A stretch of 51,765 nt of DNA from an uncultured Bacteroides sp. (GTDB lineage Bacteria; Bacteroidota; Bacteroidia; Bacteroidales; Bacteroidaceae): the NCBI GenBank assembly GCA_947038155.1, contig CAMQVH010000019.1, positions 1-51,765 of the forward strand, in the 5' to 3' direction. The stretch's first letter is position 1; each line of letters starts with the position of its first letter. Positions 40,181-49,319 of this stretch are shown here, in pieces. The position numbers were made by a program, and so were the translations under genes. The notes beneath the pieces are model-generated. The model was not told the origin of the DNA, did not search any database, and was given only the letters and a program-made list of their open reading frames with translations.

Positions 40181-42862
40181 CTATTTTTCAGGATTTCTCC
40201 CGGTATATTTAATCAGTTCGCGTATCTTATCATTGAATGCATGCGCTTTCATCAACTGTTCCAATGTGATATGCATCCGGTATCTCCAGTAGTTTCGTGG
40301 GTTGGACGGAACGTTGATCCGTTCTTCCGCCACATTCGGATTTCTCAATTTTCCGTCTATGGACAACCAGTCCTGGAAAGACAAGATGCAGAGAATCGAG
40401 TTGCTGTTAAGATGGTTGCGTACAATCTCTTCGCACAATTCAGGAGTCGCGACGGCAGGAGCAACACCGTAATGTCCTAATATCGTGTTGTAATACCGTT
40501 GTGTCTGCTGATAATCCTCTTCCCACCAGCCGCGTAGCGTAGACATATCATGTGTGGAAATTGTGCAGACAGACCGATACGGATATTCATCCAAATGCCC
40601 GAACTCATGCATCGGGTTCTTGGGCATCCGCTGAATTTCCAGGCTGAGAATGCGTAAATCGTTCATTACTGACGCTACGCAAGCGGGAATCATTCCCAAA
40701 TCTTCTCCACATACCAACATACGGGTGGATTGTGTTAATTGTGGCAACTTCTTCATTGCCTGCTGGAACCAGAACTCATTGTGGCGGTGATAATAATATT
40801 GGTCGTAGAGTTTATTGAACGCATTCTTGTCCTCTTCGGCTAATGACCGGAAGATAAAATCACGTTGCACGCCAATGCGGGGATGGTATTTGTCTTTCTC
40901 TTTTGTGTCCGGCACAAACAAGACATCACTGATTAAAGAATACAATCCATCCCGGATCCAAATACTGTCCTCGTCGTTTTTACCGGCAAAGAATTGTTTC
41001 ACTTCCTGTTGCGTTTCAAATCCCGGCTTCATGCAATAAATCCCGGGTTTATCAGTCAATTGAAGGAAATCTTGTTTCACAAGATGAGTATAAGAACCGA
41101 ATAGCTGTCCGAGGAATGACTCATGGATAAATGGTCTCAGATATTCTTCCCGGAAGGTAAAACCATAACTTTCTATCTCTTCCCGGTTCATAGGCAAAGA
41201 AGGGACAAACTGCCCTAACAATCCGTGTACGGCATGCATCGGTATTTCCCAAATACGGAAAAATCCGAGAATATGGTCGATTCGGTAAGCGTCAAAGTAT
41301 TCTGCCATTTTCTGGAAACGTTTCATCCACCATCGGTATCCGTCTTTTTCCATCACGTCCCAGTTGTATGTGGGGAATCCCCAATTCTGTCCGTTGACGG
41401 AGAAATCATCGGGTGGAGCGCCTGCCTGTCCGTTCAGGTTAAAATAATGAGGCTCGGTCCAGGCTTCCACACTGTTGCGACTGATGCCTATAGGGATATC
41501 CCCTTTCAATACAACACCGTTCTCGCGGGCATATTTAGTTGCCGCCAATAATTGCAGATGCAGATGATACTGGATGAAATAATATAGCGCGATATGCGGA
41601 TAGTCTGCCGTCTCCGGTTGGCACATCTTTTCTATTTCCTGTGCATTGTAAACCGAAAATTTCGGCCATTCACGGAAATTAGGTGTCCGGTAAGCATCAC
41701 GCAGATAGCTGAAGACAGCATAAGGCTGCAACCACTCCTTATTAGCTACAAAGAATGCTTTAAACCCTTTGGAAGCCAGCACCTTCTCGCCTTCCTGCCG
41801 GAAGATTAAACGGAAGAATTCCCACTTGGTCTGATTGACTGCTTCATAGTCAATGGCAGTCAGGTTGTTCAATTCTTTTTGTTTCTTGCTGAATCCGGCG
41901 GCGGCCTCTTTGTCTTTCAATGTTCCCATCTGTCTTAAATCAGCATACATCGGATGGAAAGCATAGATAGAAATGCTATTATAAGGATAAGAGTCTGTCC
42001 ATACATGCGTCATGGTCGTGTCGTTAATAGGCAAAATCTGGATAACTTTCTGATGTGTATATACAGCCCAGTCGATCATACGTTTCAAGTCACCGAAATC
42101 GCCGACTCCGAAACTCTTCTCTGATTTCAGCGAGAATACAGGAATGGCAATGCCGGAGCCTTTCCATGCCGGAATATCAAAATAAGCATACCGGTCGGAA
42201 ATCACGAGCGTTTCGTTCGTCTTTATTTCCGGGTCTGCCAGATAGCGGTTAGGGTTCTTTTCCCAGCACTCCACTGTCTTCTCCTGCTTGTTGTAAAGAA
42301 CAAACTTGTATTCCAGCGGATATTTGAGTTTACTGGCATTCAGTTCCACTTGCCATTCCGGGAAGTTGGCATCACTCATCAGGACAGCATTCTCCGGATT
42401 CCAGTTGCCTAATGCCTTCTGGTTGCCACAAATTCCCAGACAGTAATTCTTGTTAATTCGCGGAGCATAAGCTTTGATAACCAGTCCTTTCTTATGACCT
42501 TGCGGAATACTGTCTCTTTCGGGATGCGCTAATAAAGCTTCCGTAAAAGCGGAACTGTAAAAGTATAGTTGCTCGGGAATGTTTTTCCAGCAGTCGTTGA
42601 TTCTGTATTTCTTCCTGGGGACACCGGATAAGAAAATACATCGTGGGAAGTTGTCCCATTCTTTGCGGGTAACAATTCCGTTTTGTTCTATCTGGTAGTT
42701 ATAATGGACAGTCAATCCTTCCTGGGGAACTTCAAGCTCCAGTTCTGCTGTCCAGTATATGCCATCTGTTGTGTGCATGGGGACAGATTCCGTAGACAAG
42801 CCGGCAAGCCTCACTTCTTCCCCCCAGTTGGTGCGATATTCGATGTTAAATGATAAAATCAT
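40181..42862 (-). CDS. 4-alpha-glucanotransferase (amylomaltase, GH77) with N-terminal starch-binding domains
   Basis: I chose the ATG at 42862 (MILSFNIEYRTNWGEEV). The 893-residue enzyme has two N-terminal CBM20-type modules (about 1-115 and 125-235; the second has NYCLGICGNQKALGNWNP), then a GH77 barrel. Key segments are PINDTTMTHVWTDSYPYN, YRIDHILGFFRIWEIP with the nucleophile Asp, VCGEDLGMIP with the acid/base Glu, and TISTHDMSTLRGWW. It disproportionates maltodextrins in glycogen and maltose metabolism. Bacterial MalQ without CBMs is about 500-700 residues, so the long form resembles plant DPE2. A minus-strand TATACTTG (42905-42898) is a possible -7 box. Confidence 0.95.
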   Translation of the reverse strand: MILSFNIEYRTNWGEEVRLAGLSTESVPMHTTDGIYWTAELELEVPQEGLTVHYNYQIEQNGIVTRKEWDNFPRCIFLSGVPRKKYRINDCWKNIPEQLYFYSSAFTEALLAHPERDSIPQGHKKGLVIKAYAPRINKNYCLGICGNQKALGNWNPENAVLMSDANFPEWQVELNASKLKYPLEYKFVLYNKQEKTVECWEKNPNRYLADPEIKTNETLVISDRYAYFDIPAWKGSGIAIPVFSLKSEKSFGVGDFGDLKRMIDWAVYTHQKVIQILPINDTTMTHVWTDSYPYNSISIYAFHPMYADLRQMGTLKDKEAAAGFSKKQKELNNLTAIDYEAVNQTKWEFFRLIFRQEGEKVLASKGFKAFFVANKEWLQPYAVFSYLRDAYRTPNFREWPKFSVYNAQEIEKMCQPETADYPHIALYYFIQYHLHLQLLAATKYARENGVVLKGDIPIGISRNSVEAWTEPHYFNLNGQAGAPPDDFSVNGQNWGFPTYNWDVMEKDGYRWWMKRFQKMAEYFDAYRIDHILGFFRIWEIPMHAVHGLLGQFVPSLPMNREEIESYGFTFREEYLRPFIHESFLGQLFGSYTHLVKQDFLQLTDKPGIYCMKPGFETQQEVKQFFAGKNDEDSIWIRDGLYSLISDVLFVPDTKEKDKYHPRIGVQRDFIFRSLAEEDKNAFNKLYDQYYYHRHNEFWFQQAMKKLPQLTQSTRMLVCGEDLGMIPACVASVMNDLRILSLEIQRMPKNPMHEFGHLDEYPYRSVCTISTHDMSTLRGWWEEDYQQTQRYYNTILGHYGVAPAVATPELCEEIVRNHLNSNSILCILSFQDWLSIDGKLRNPNVAEERINVPSNPRNYWRYRMHITLEQLMKAHAFNDKIRELIKYTGRNPEK

Positions 42863-42917
42863 ATATATTAGATTTTGATTGAATATGTAAGACACTGCAA
42901 GTATAAGACATTTTTTT

Positions 42918-42954
42918 GAATAAAAAATAAAAGGAGCCCTCGCGGACTCCTTTT
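42918..42954 (-). terminator. terminator of nrdJ
   Basis: AAAAGGAG (42929-42936) and CTCCTTTT (42947-42954) make a perfect 8-bp stem, with CC/GG pairing in the loop. On the minus strand it is followed by a T-rich run. Confidence 0.85.
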
Positions 42955-42993
42955 GACCTTTTGTTTATATATTAATTAACATACGTAAGATGT

Positions 42994-45537
42994 TTATCCA
43001 CATCTGGAAGCACCGCAACTTGTGCAGATCAGGCAACCTTCCTGATAAATCAAAGTTTCATTACCGCAGTTCGGACATTTCTTACCTTTGGCTTCGGTTC
43101 CATCTTGAATATACTTCTTCAAGGCACGTTCCACACCATTTTTCCAGGTGTTAATATTTTCGCTATTCAATTGCAGGGAGCCTACCAGTTTGATAACCTG
43201 CTCAATCGGCATCCGGTAGCGAAGTACTCCCGAAATCAATTTCGCATAGTTCCAATATTCCTTGTTAAACTTCTCTGACAATCCTTCGATAGTTGTCTTA
43301 TATCCGCGTTTGTTCTCAAATTGGAAGTCGTAACGTTTCGTGCCGTCCTCGTCAACGTTCTTGATGATACGTCCGGAAGTTATGCTCTTGGGCAACAGGA
43401 TACCTTCGTCATCATCCTGCAAACCGGTGAAGATTTCATAAGGATGTCCGTCCAGCAAGCCGACGAAAGCCACCCATTTCTCCTTGTTATTCTGGAAACG
43501 CACTACGTCTGCTTCCAATATTCTCGGACGTACCTCTACAACCGTAGGCGGTTTGCAAGGAGGAAGTCCTTCTTTTTTGTCTTTATTCGATTTCGTAGAT
43601 ATCAATACACCGGAACGTGAACCGTCACGATATACGGTACAGCCTTTACAACCGGATTTCCATGCTTCTACATACAGGCGGTTCACCAAATTCTCGTCTA
43701 CGTCATTCGGCAGATTGATTGTCACGCTGATGGAGTGGTCTACCCATTTCTGGATTCTTCCCTGCATCTTCACTTTCATCAACCAGTCAACATCGTTGGA
43801 AGTAGCTTTATAGTAAGGAGATTTAACCACCATTTCGTCAATCTCTTCCTGTGTATAACGTCTTGCAGGGTCGTAGCCGTTCGCTTCCATCCACGTAACG
43901 AATTTGTGGTGGAATACGATATATTCTTCGAATGCGTCTCCGGTTTCGTCAACGAAGTCTACATGTACATTTGTGTCGTTCGGATTCACCTTTCTTCTAC
44001 GCTTGTAAACAGGCAGGAATACAGGCTCGATACCCGAAGTTGTCTGAGTCATCAGACTGGTTGTTCCGGTAGGAGCAATAGTCAGACAAGCGATATTACG
44101 GCGTCCGTACTTTTTCATATCTTCGTACAGTGCCGGATCTGCTTCCGCCAAACGTTGGATGAAAGGATTGTTCTGTTCACGTTTGTTATCGTATATCTCG
44201 AAAGCACCACGCTCTTTAGCCATTTCTACTGAAGAACGATAGGCACCGAGAGCTATTGTCTTGTGTACTTTTTCAGAGAATTCCGTTGCTTCTTCCGTTC
44301 CGTAACGCAGTCCCAAAGCGGCAAGCATATCCCCTTCGGCAGTGATACCTACACCAGTACGGCGACCCTGTCCGCTCTTCTTGTATATTTTCTCCCAAAG
44401 TGTACGTTCCGCATATTTCACTTCTTCGTTTTCCGGGTCTTCATCAATTTTCTTCATGATGCGCTCGATCTTCTCCAGTTCGAGGTCAATGATATCGTCC
44501 ATGATGCGTTGAGCCAAAGCTACGTGCTTTTGGAATAAGTCAAAATCGAAGTATGCATCCGGCTTGAAAGGATTAACTACATACGAATATAGATTGATTG
44601 CCAACAGGCGGCAAGAGTCATAAGGACACAAAGGAATTTCACCACATGGGTTAGTCGATACGGTTTTGTAACCCAAGTCGGCATAACAGTCGGGCACAGA
44701 CTCACGGATAATCGTATCCCAGAACAATACACCCGGTTCTGCTGACTTCCATGCATTATGAACAATCTTCTTCCATAAAGTAGAAGCGTCGATTTCTTTG
44801 GTGAATACGGGATTGGCAGAGTCGATAGGATACTGCTGTACATAAGGCTTTTCATCTATGGCGGCCTGCATGAAAGCATCGTCCAGTTTTACCGATACAT
44901 TTGCTCCGGTCACCTTTCCCTCTGTCATCTTGGCGTCGATAAAGGCTTCCGAGTCCGGATGCTTGATAGACACGCTTAGCATCAATGCACCGCGGCGTCC
45001 GTCCTGAGCTACTTCACGGGTCGAGTTAGAATACCGTTCCATGAATGGGACAAGACCTGTGGAAGTCAGTGCGGAGTTGTTGACGGGAGAACTTTTCGGG
45101 CGGATATGTGACAGGTCATGTCCTACGCCACCACGTCTTTTCATTAATTGTACCTGTTCTTCATCGATTTTGATGATGGCACCGTAAGAATCGGCAGCGC
45201 CATCTACACCGATAACGAAACAATTGGATAATGATGCAACCTGGTAGTCGTTGCCGATTCCTGTCATCGGGCTACCTTGGGGAACGATGTATCTGAAGTG
45301 ATCCAGTAAATCGTACAGCTCTTTTGCCGTAAGCGCATTCGGATACTTTGATTCGATGCGTGCCACTTCATTGGCAATTCTCCAATGCATGTCTTCCGGA
45401 GACTTTTCATAGATATTTCCGAAAGAATCCTTTACTGCGTATTTGTTTACCCAAACCCTTGCAGCAAGCTCGTCGCCTTGAAAATATCGTAAAGATTCTT
45501 CGTAGGCTTCGTCATAAGAATAAATTTGTTTTTCCAC
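42994..45537 (-). CDS. adenosylcobalamin-dependent (class II) ribonucleotide reductase
   Basis: The 847-residue enzyme shows LSNCFVIGVDG with an active-site Cys, LMKRRGGVGHDLSHIRPK, the catalytic NPCGEIPLCPYDSC loop, APTGTTSLMTQTTSG and KSGCKGCTVYRDGS, and a C-terminal zinc-ribbon-like tail (CPNCG and CTSCGASRCG) that may re-reduce the active site. It makes deoxyribonucleotides using adenosylcobalamin, with or without oxygen. Bacteroides need imported or salvaged B12 for it. I see no cobalamin riboswitch upstream. A good promoter lies at 45612-45642, followed by a leader hairpin (45566-45594). Confidence 0.95.
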   Translation of the reverse strand: MEKQIYSYDEAYEESLRYFQGDELAARVWVNKYAVKDSFGNIYEKSPEDMHWRIANEVARIESKYPNALTAKELYDLLDHFRYIVPQGSPMTGIGNDYQVASLSNCFVIGVDGAADSYGAIIKIDEEQVQLMKRRGGVGHDLSHIRPKSSPVNNSALTSTGLVPFMERYSNSTREVAQDGRRGALMLSVSIKHPDSEAFIDAKMTEGKVTGANVSVKLDDAFMQAAIDEKPYVQQYPIDSANPVFTKEIDASTLWKKIVHNAWKSAEPGVLFWDTIIRESVPDCYADLGYKTVSTNPCGEIPLCPYDSCRLLAINLYSYVVNPFKPDAYFDFDLFQKHVALAQRIMDDIIDLELEKIERIMKKIDEDPENEEVKYAERTLWEKIYKKSGQGRRTGVGITAEGDMLAALGLRYGTEEATEFSEKVHKTIALGAYRSSVEMAKERGAFEIYDNKREQNNPFIQRLAEADPALYEDMKKYGRRNIACLTIAPTGTTSLMTQTTSGIEPVFLPVYKRRRKVNPNDTNVHVDFVDETGDAFEEYIVFHHKFVTWMEANGYDPARRYTQEEIDEMVVKSPYYKATSNDVDWLMKVKMQGRIQKWVDHSISVTINLPNDVDENLVNRLYVEAWKSGCKGCTVYRDGSRSGVLISTKSNKDKKEGLPPCKPPTVVEVRPRILEADVVRFQNNKEKWVAFVGLLDGHPYEIFTGLQDDDEGILLPKSITSGRIIKNVDEDGTKRYDFQFENKRGYKTTIEGLSEKFNKEYWNYAKLISGVLRYRMPIEQVIKLVGSLQLNSENINTWKNGVERALKKYIQDGTEAKGKKCPNCGNETLIYQEGCLICTSCGASRCG

Positions 45538-45565
45538 GATTCAAATTGTGCTAAATCTGATTTTT

Positions 45566-45594
45566 AATAAGTAATTTGTAGAAGTTTACTTATT
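45566..45594 (-). promoter_or_regulatory. hairpin in the nrdJ leader
   Basis: AATAAGTAA (45566-45574) and TTACTTATT (45586-45594) are exact inverse copies with an 11-nt spacer, lying between the nrdJ -7 box and its start codon. It might be an mRNA hairpin or an operator. It does not look like the NrdR box I know. Confidence 0.5.
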
Positions 45595-45611
45595 GTTAAC
45601 AAATGTGGCTG

Positions 45612-45642
45612 CAAAGCTAAGAATGTTTTTTCATCTAACAAA
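45612..45642 (-). promoter_or_regulatory. nrdJ promoter
   Basis: On the minus strand TTTG (45642-45639) and TAGCTTTG (45619-45612) match both consensus boxes with a 19-bp spacer. The leader is about 65-70 nt. Confidence 0.8.
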
Positions 45643-45738
45643 ATAAAAATGAAACAATTTATTAACAGGTCGCAAGTTTTCCATTTATTTGCGATAAGTG
45701 TTTGATAAACAGATAAATCTGATTTTTGTTCAAAGGTT

Positions 45739-45762
45739 AAAGTTTTCCAAAAAGAAAACTTT
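45739..45762. promoter_or_regulatory. 9-bp dyad upstream of the nitroreductase gene
   Basis: AAAGTTTTC (45739-45747) and GAAAACTTT (45754-45762) are exact inverse copies with a 6-bp spacer. The centre is about 65 bp before the expected nitroreductase transcription start, a usual activator position. The sequence is A/T-rich, so chance is not excluded. Confidence 0.45.
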
Positions 45763-45821
45763 TCTTTTCTGTCTGTATGGTGAAATAGTTTTTTCTTTTT
45801 ATATCTTTGCAGAAAAAAGAT

Positions 45822-46565
45822 ATGTTTGAAACCGTAAAGAACAGAAGAACAATCAGGAAATACCAGTCTAAGGACATAGCTCCAAATTTGTTAAATGATT
45901 TGCTTGAAACCTCTTTCCGCGCTTCTACGATGGGTGGGATGCAACTTTATAGTGTGATTGTCACTCGCGACGCTAAAATGAAGGAGAAACTTTCGCCTGC
46001 TCATTTCAATCAGCGGATGGTAAAAAATGCGCCGGTGATACTTACTTTTTGTGCTGATTTCCGACGATTCAGCAAGTGGTGCGAGCAGCGGAAAGCGGTG
46101 CCGGGCTATGATAATTTAATGTCTTTTATGAATGCGTCTATGGATACTTTGCTTGTTGCGCAGACTTTCTGCACGCTGGCGGAAGAGGCGGGACTCGGCA
46201 TTTGTTATCTGGGAACCACTACTTACAATCCACAAATGATTATTGATACTCTTCAACTTCCCGAACTGGTATTTCCTCTCACAACGATAACGGTAGGCTA
46301 TCCCGACGGTATTCCTGCGCAGGTAGACCGCTTGCCTTTGGAAGCTGCCGTGCACGAAGAGAAATATCACGACTATACGCCGGAAGAGATAGACAAGCTC
46401 TATGCATATAAAGAATCATTGCCGGAAAACAAACAATTTATCGAGGAAAATAAAAAAGAGACTTTGGCTCAAGTCTTTACAGACGTGCGTTATACAAAGA
46501 AAGATAACGAATTTATGTCTGAAAATTTATTGGCAGTACTCCGCCGACAGGGATTCTTGAAATAG
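45822..46565 (+). CDS. FMN-dependent nitroreductase-family protein
   Basis: I chose the ATG at 45822 (MFETVKNRRTIRKYQ); an upstream TTG start would lie inside the -7 box TATCTTTG (45802-45809). The 247-residue protein has the nitroreductase fold with FMN-contact segments NRRTIRKY, SFRASTMGGMQLYSVIV and EEAGLGICYLGTTTYNP. Members reduce nitro groups, quinones or flavins with NAD(P)H; the natural substrate is unknown. The leader is only about 7 nt, so translation is almost leaderless. It is divergent from nrdJ. Confidence 0.9.
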   Translation: MFETVKNRRTIRKYQSKDIAPNLLNDLLETSFRASTMGGMQLYSVIVTRDAKMKEKLSPAHFNQRMVKNAPVILTFCADFRRFSKWCEQRKAVPGYDNLMSFMNASMDTLLVAQTFCTLAEEAGLGICYLGTTTYNPQMIIDTLQLPELVFPLTTITVGYPDGIPAQVDRLPLEAAVHEEKYHDYTPEEIDKLYAYKESLPENKQFIEENKKETLAQVFTDVRYTKKDNEFMSENLLAVLRRQGFLK

Positions 46566-46651
46566 TAGTTAATGTTTAGTGATTAGTGATTAATAGACTG
46601 CACATTCATACTTCAAGGCGTTAATCACTAATCACTAAACATTAATCACTA
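46563..46651. repeat. long inverted repeat between the nitroreductase and dnaA genes
   Basis: The inner arms, 46569-46593 and 46621-46645, are exact inverse copies over 25 bp. With two mismatches the match extends to about 31 bp per arm (46563-46651). The loop is 27 nt. Each arm contains GTGATTAGTGATTA, a short direct repeat. The two genes converge here, so it can act as a shared terminator. From memory, similar repeats occur elsewhere in Bacteroides genomes. Confidence 0.85.
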
Positions 46652-46653
46652 TT

Positions 46654-48066
46654 CTAGTTTCTTTTCTTCAGTAACGATTCTATTTCCTGTACTTCTGCAC
46701 TAAAACTTTTGTCCACCTCCAATTGTCCTTTTACAGTTTTGCAGGCGTGAAGTACCGTTGCATGGTCTTTGTTACCGATAAACTTACCTATCTTAGAAGT
46801 TGAAAAGTCAGTGTGGTTTTTAGCTAGATACATGGCGATCTGCCGTGCTTGAACGACTTCTCTTTTTCTGGATTTTGTATGTATGGCAGACGGTTCCAGA
46901 TCGAAATGCTTGCACACCACTTTGAGGATATCATCGATGGTGACAGCTTTTGTTTCGTTATGAACCACGCCATGCACAATGTGTTGTGCTAAATCCAAAT
47001 CTATTTCTTTATTGAAAATAGTGGAACGAGCCATGATGGCGATAACAATACCTTCTAGGTCACGTACACTTTCATTCACATTTTCGGCAATATAATCGAT
47101 AACTTCTTCCGGGAACTGTAATCCGTCGCGATGTATTTTATTGCGCAGAATGTTTTTGCGTAGTTCTACCGTCGGCTTTTCAAGCTCGGCTACCATTCCC
47201 CATTTGAAACGGGTCAGGAGGCGTTCTTCAATACCTTGCAGCAATACAGGAGCACGGTCTGAAGTTAATATGAGCTGTTTGCCGTTCTGATGTAAATGAT
47301 TGAAGATATGGAAGAAATTATTCTGTGTCTTAGTGACTCCGGCAAATTCCTGAATATCATCAATGATTAATACATCGATCGTCTGGTAAAAGTTGATAAA
47401 GTCGTTGGTTGTGTTATTACGTACTGAATCCGTATATTGTACTTGGAACAAATGTGCCGAAACATACAATACTCTTTTTCCAGGATAAATCTCTTTGATT
47501 TTCGTTCCTATTGCGTTTGCCAGATGCGTTTTTCCCACTCCGGATGCTCCATAAAGGAATAACGGGTTGAAAGCGGTGCCTCCCGGTTTTTGTGCTACGG
47601 CTTCCGCTACGCTTCTTGAAAGTTTATTGCTGTATCCTTCAATGAAGTTTTCGAAGTTATAATTGGGGTTCAAATGCGGGTCCAAATCCTGAACGGCAGG
47701 CGCCTGTAGGAAGCTGGGAGCTTTGTTTCCTCCGATTATGCTTTTGGGGGTAACAGCTGTAGAACGATTGCTTGCTTCGAGATTCACGGTTTGATTCGGA
47801 ATCGAAGTCTTGTCCACCATGACGTTGTACATCAACTTGGTTCCTTCGCCAATGACCTTATATAATGTCTTACGTATAAGATCTACAAATCTCTCTTCCA
47901 GTATTTCATAGAAAAACTGGCTCGGGATCTGTAAGATCAACGTTTTGTCCTCATATTTCAATGGGACAATAGGGGCAAACCAAGTATTATATGTCGTCTC
48001 GGGAACATTGTCTTTAATGATGTCAAGACAGCGGTTCCAAAGTACGACATGATTTGATTCAATCAT
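46654..48066 (-). CDS. chromosomal replication initiator DnaA
   Basis: The 470-residue protein has domain I (1 to about 85), a linker, and the AAA+ domain III with Walker A ([16 protein letters not shown]), Walker B ([12 protein letters not shown]), sensor II ([13 protein letters not shown]), and domain IV with the DnaA signature ([20 protein letters not shown]). Length and order are normal. It binds DnaA boxes at oriC and opens the origin. No dnaN or recF gene is adjacent, as is usual in Bacteroides. A promoter lies at 48113-48144. Confidence 0.97.
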   Translation of the reverse strand: MIESNHVVLWNRCLDIIKDNVPETTYNTWFAPIVPLKYEDKTLILQIPSQFFYEILEERFVDLIRKTLYKVIGEGTKLMYNVMVDKTSIPNQTVNLEASNRSTAVTPKSIIGGNKAPSFLQAPAVQDLDPHLNPNYNFENFIEGYSNKLSRSVAEAVAQKPGGTAFNPLFLYGASGVGKTHLANAIGTKIKEIYPGKRVLYVSAHLFQVQYTDSVRNNTTNDFINFYQTIDVLIIDDIQEFAGVTKTQNNFFHIFNHLHQNGKQLILTSDRAPVLLQGIEERLLTRFKWGMVAELEKPTVELRKNILRNKIHRDGLQFPEEVIDYIAENVNESVRDLEGIVIAIMARSTIFNKEIDLDLAQHIVHGVVHNETKAVTIDDILKVVCKHFDLEPSAIHTKSRKREVVQARQIAMYLAKNHTDFSTSKIGKFIGNKDHATVLHACKTVKGQLEVDKSFSAEVQEIESLLKKRN

Positions 48067-48112
48067 AGTAACTTTTAATACATTTATTAATTAAGCAAAA
48101 CTTCTACGTTTG

Positions 48113-48144
48113 CAAAATTGGGAATCTTATTCGGAAAAAACAAA
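48113..48144 (-). promoter_or_regulatory. dnaA promoter
   Basis: On the minus strand TTTG (48144-48141) and CAATTTTG (48120-48113) form a -33/-7 pair with a 20-bp spacer; the -7 box differs from TAnnTTTG by one base. The leader is about 40 nt. Confidence 0.6.
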
Positions 48145-48380
48145 TCTGTTTTTTCTTGTTTTTTTCATGCCAACAATAATGTGTTTACTTTCAATGACTT
48201 ATATATTTGTTGTCCGACACACTCTGTTTTCCCTCTCTTGCATTTTTAAAAGTATCTATATATTAGTGATTTACGTATGTAATTCTAATATTTCTCTCAC
48301 CTTTGTACGTTTGTACGGGAATATTATTTCAGTTTGTAGATAGACATTTGAAGAGCAATCTACTTGCTTTTGAAAGCCTT

Positions 48381-48409
48381 TCGTTATTTAGATAAAATCT
48401 ATATAACGA
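48381..48409 (-). terminator. hairpin after the amidase/MCE operon
   Basis: TCGTTAT-T-TAGAT and ATCTA-T-ATAACGA pair over 12 bp with one T-T mismatch around an AAA loop, 8 bases after the MCE stop on the minus strand. No long T tract follows, so it may be a weak terminator or a 3'-end stabiliser. Confidence 0.5.
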
Positions 48410-48416
48410 TAATCTG

Positions 48417-49310
48417 CTACTTGTCTTTCTTGCCGAATAATGAGAAGTGAACGTACCGTTTCGGATGCTCTTTCAGGTCTTCTAATAAGCTGGCTGCATT
48501 TTCAGTTGTTGCATTCAGATTATTGTATAAAGTGGGGTCGTTGAAGAGCAGTCCGATTGTGTTATCTTTGCTGTTTAATTTTTCTGTAAGTATTTTTACG
48601 TTAGCCAGCGTTTCGTCTATTTTTTTGAAAGTGACTGCATAGTCTATTTCTTTCAAATTTCCGCTGATGGCAACGAAGTTGTCTCCGATAGTGTTCAGCT
48701 TACTGGTGAGTTGAGGAATATCGTTACTCAACAGCCCTTTTACCTGCGAACTGACTACTGCCAGGTTGGCAGTTGTCTTCTCTATCGAGTGCAGGGTGGC
48801 AGGGATGCTCTTGTCTCCTAATATATTGTTCAGAGAGATGAGGATAGAATCCAGTTTCGGAAGCATTTCTTCTACCTTTGGGATCAGTTTCGCCGCGCTT
48901 TCCATCATTCCGTTGTTCAGCGTGCCGGGGATCGTATCTCCTACGGCATATTTTTCGCGCGGGTTGTTTGCCAGAAGAATATTCATGCGTACGCCTCCCA
49001 TAAGTTCGGATACAAGCTCAGCGCTACTGCCTTTGGGAATCCGCAGTTCCGTGTCCAGTTCCACTTGGACAACTACATTTCCGGGTTTGGCATAATCATA
49101 ATAGATGTCACGTACGATACCTACTCGAACACCATCGGCAAATACCGGGCTTGATTTGGTGAGTCCGTTTACATTTTCAAATTTGGCATAGAAATAGCTG
49201 GAAGGTTGAAACATGTGTATACCTTTCAGCCAGTTAATTCCATATATAAGCACACATAGTGCAATAATGCCTGTAATACCTATTCTGACTTCTTTTGTAA
49301 TGTACTTCAT
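48417..49310 (-). CDS. MCE-domain (MlaD-like) lipid transport protein
   Basis: The 297-residue protein has one N-terminal membrane helix (about 7-26, VRIGITGIIALCVLIYGINW), an MCE beta-barrel domain at about 35-115 (FENVNGLTKSSPVFADGVRV, then a GMM-like loop) and a long helical tail with repeats of the LNTIGDNFVAISGNL kind. MCE proteins form periplasmic hexamers that move phospholipids between membranes. Here it follows the amidase gene by 9 bp, an arrangement common in Bacteroides; the ABC partners (MlaE/MlaF) are not in this window. Confidence 0.92.
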   Translation of the reverse strand: MKYITKEVRIGITGIIALCVLIYGINWLKGIHMFQPSSYFYAKFENVNGLTKSSPVFADGVRVGIVRDIYYDYAKPGNVVVQVELDTELRIPKGSSAELVSELMGGVRMNILLANNPREKYAVGDTIPGTLNNGMMESAAKLIPKVEEMLPKLDSILISLNNILGDKSIPATLHSIEKTTANLAVVSSQVKGLLSNDIPQLTSKLNTIGDNFVAISGNLKEIDYAVTFKKIDETLANVKILTEKLNSKDNTIGLLFNDPTLYNNLNATTENAASLLEDLKEHPKRYVHFSLFGKKDK

Positions 49311-49319
49311 TTTATCTTT

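Larger units (their letters stand above)
48067..48416. other. dnaA upstream region, no gene seen
   Basis: This 350-bp A/T-rich gap separates dnaA from the MCE gene, both on the minus strand. I see the dnaA promoter (48113-48144), a hairpin after the MCE gene (48381-48409), and one plus-strand TACGTTTG (48306-48313) without a matching -33 box. I found no TTATCCACA-type DnaA boxes, so nothing shows that oriC lies here. Confidence 0.6.

Noticed and set aside
42994..43002. perfect DnaA box TTATCCACA
   Set aside because: It is produced by the last codons of nrdJ (Cys-Gly-stop read in reverse) and stands alone, so it is probably coincidental.
45538..45821. cobalamin riboswitch upstream of nrdJ
   Set aside because: The expected leader is only about 65-70 nt, too short for the B12 fold, and I see no B12-box-like sequence. 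A covariance search would settle it.
48110..48343. 77-residue plus-strand membrane protein upstream of dnaA
   Set aside because: It overlaps the dnaA promoter; its hydrophobic character follows from A/T-rich DNA. No promoter or start context supports it.
48067..48416. oriC next to dnaA
   Set aside because: No cluster of TTATCCACA-type boxes is visible in this gap, and Bacteroides origins need not be adjacent to dnaA.
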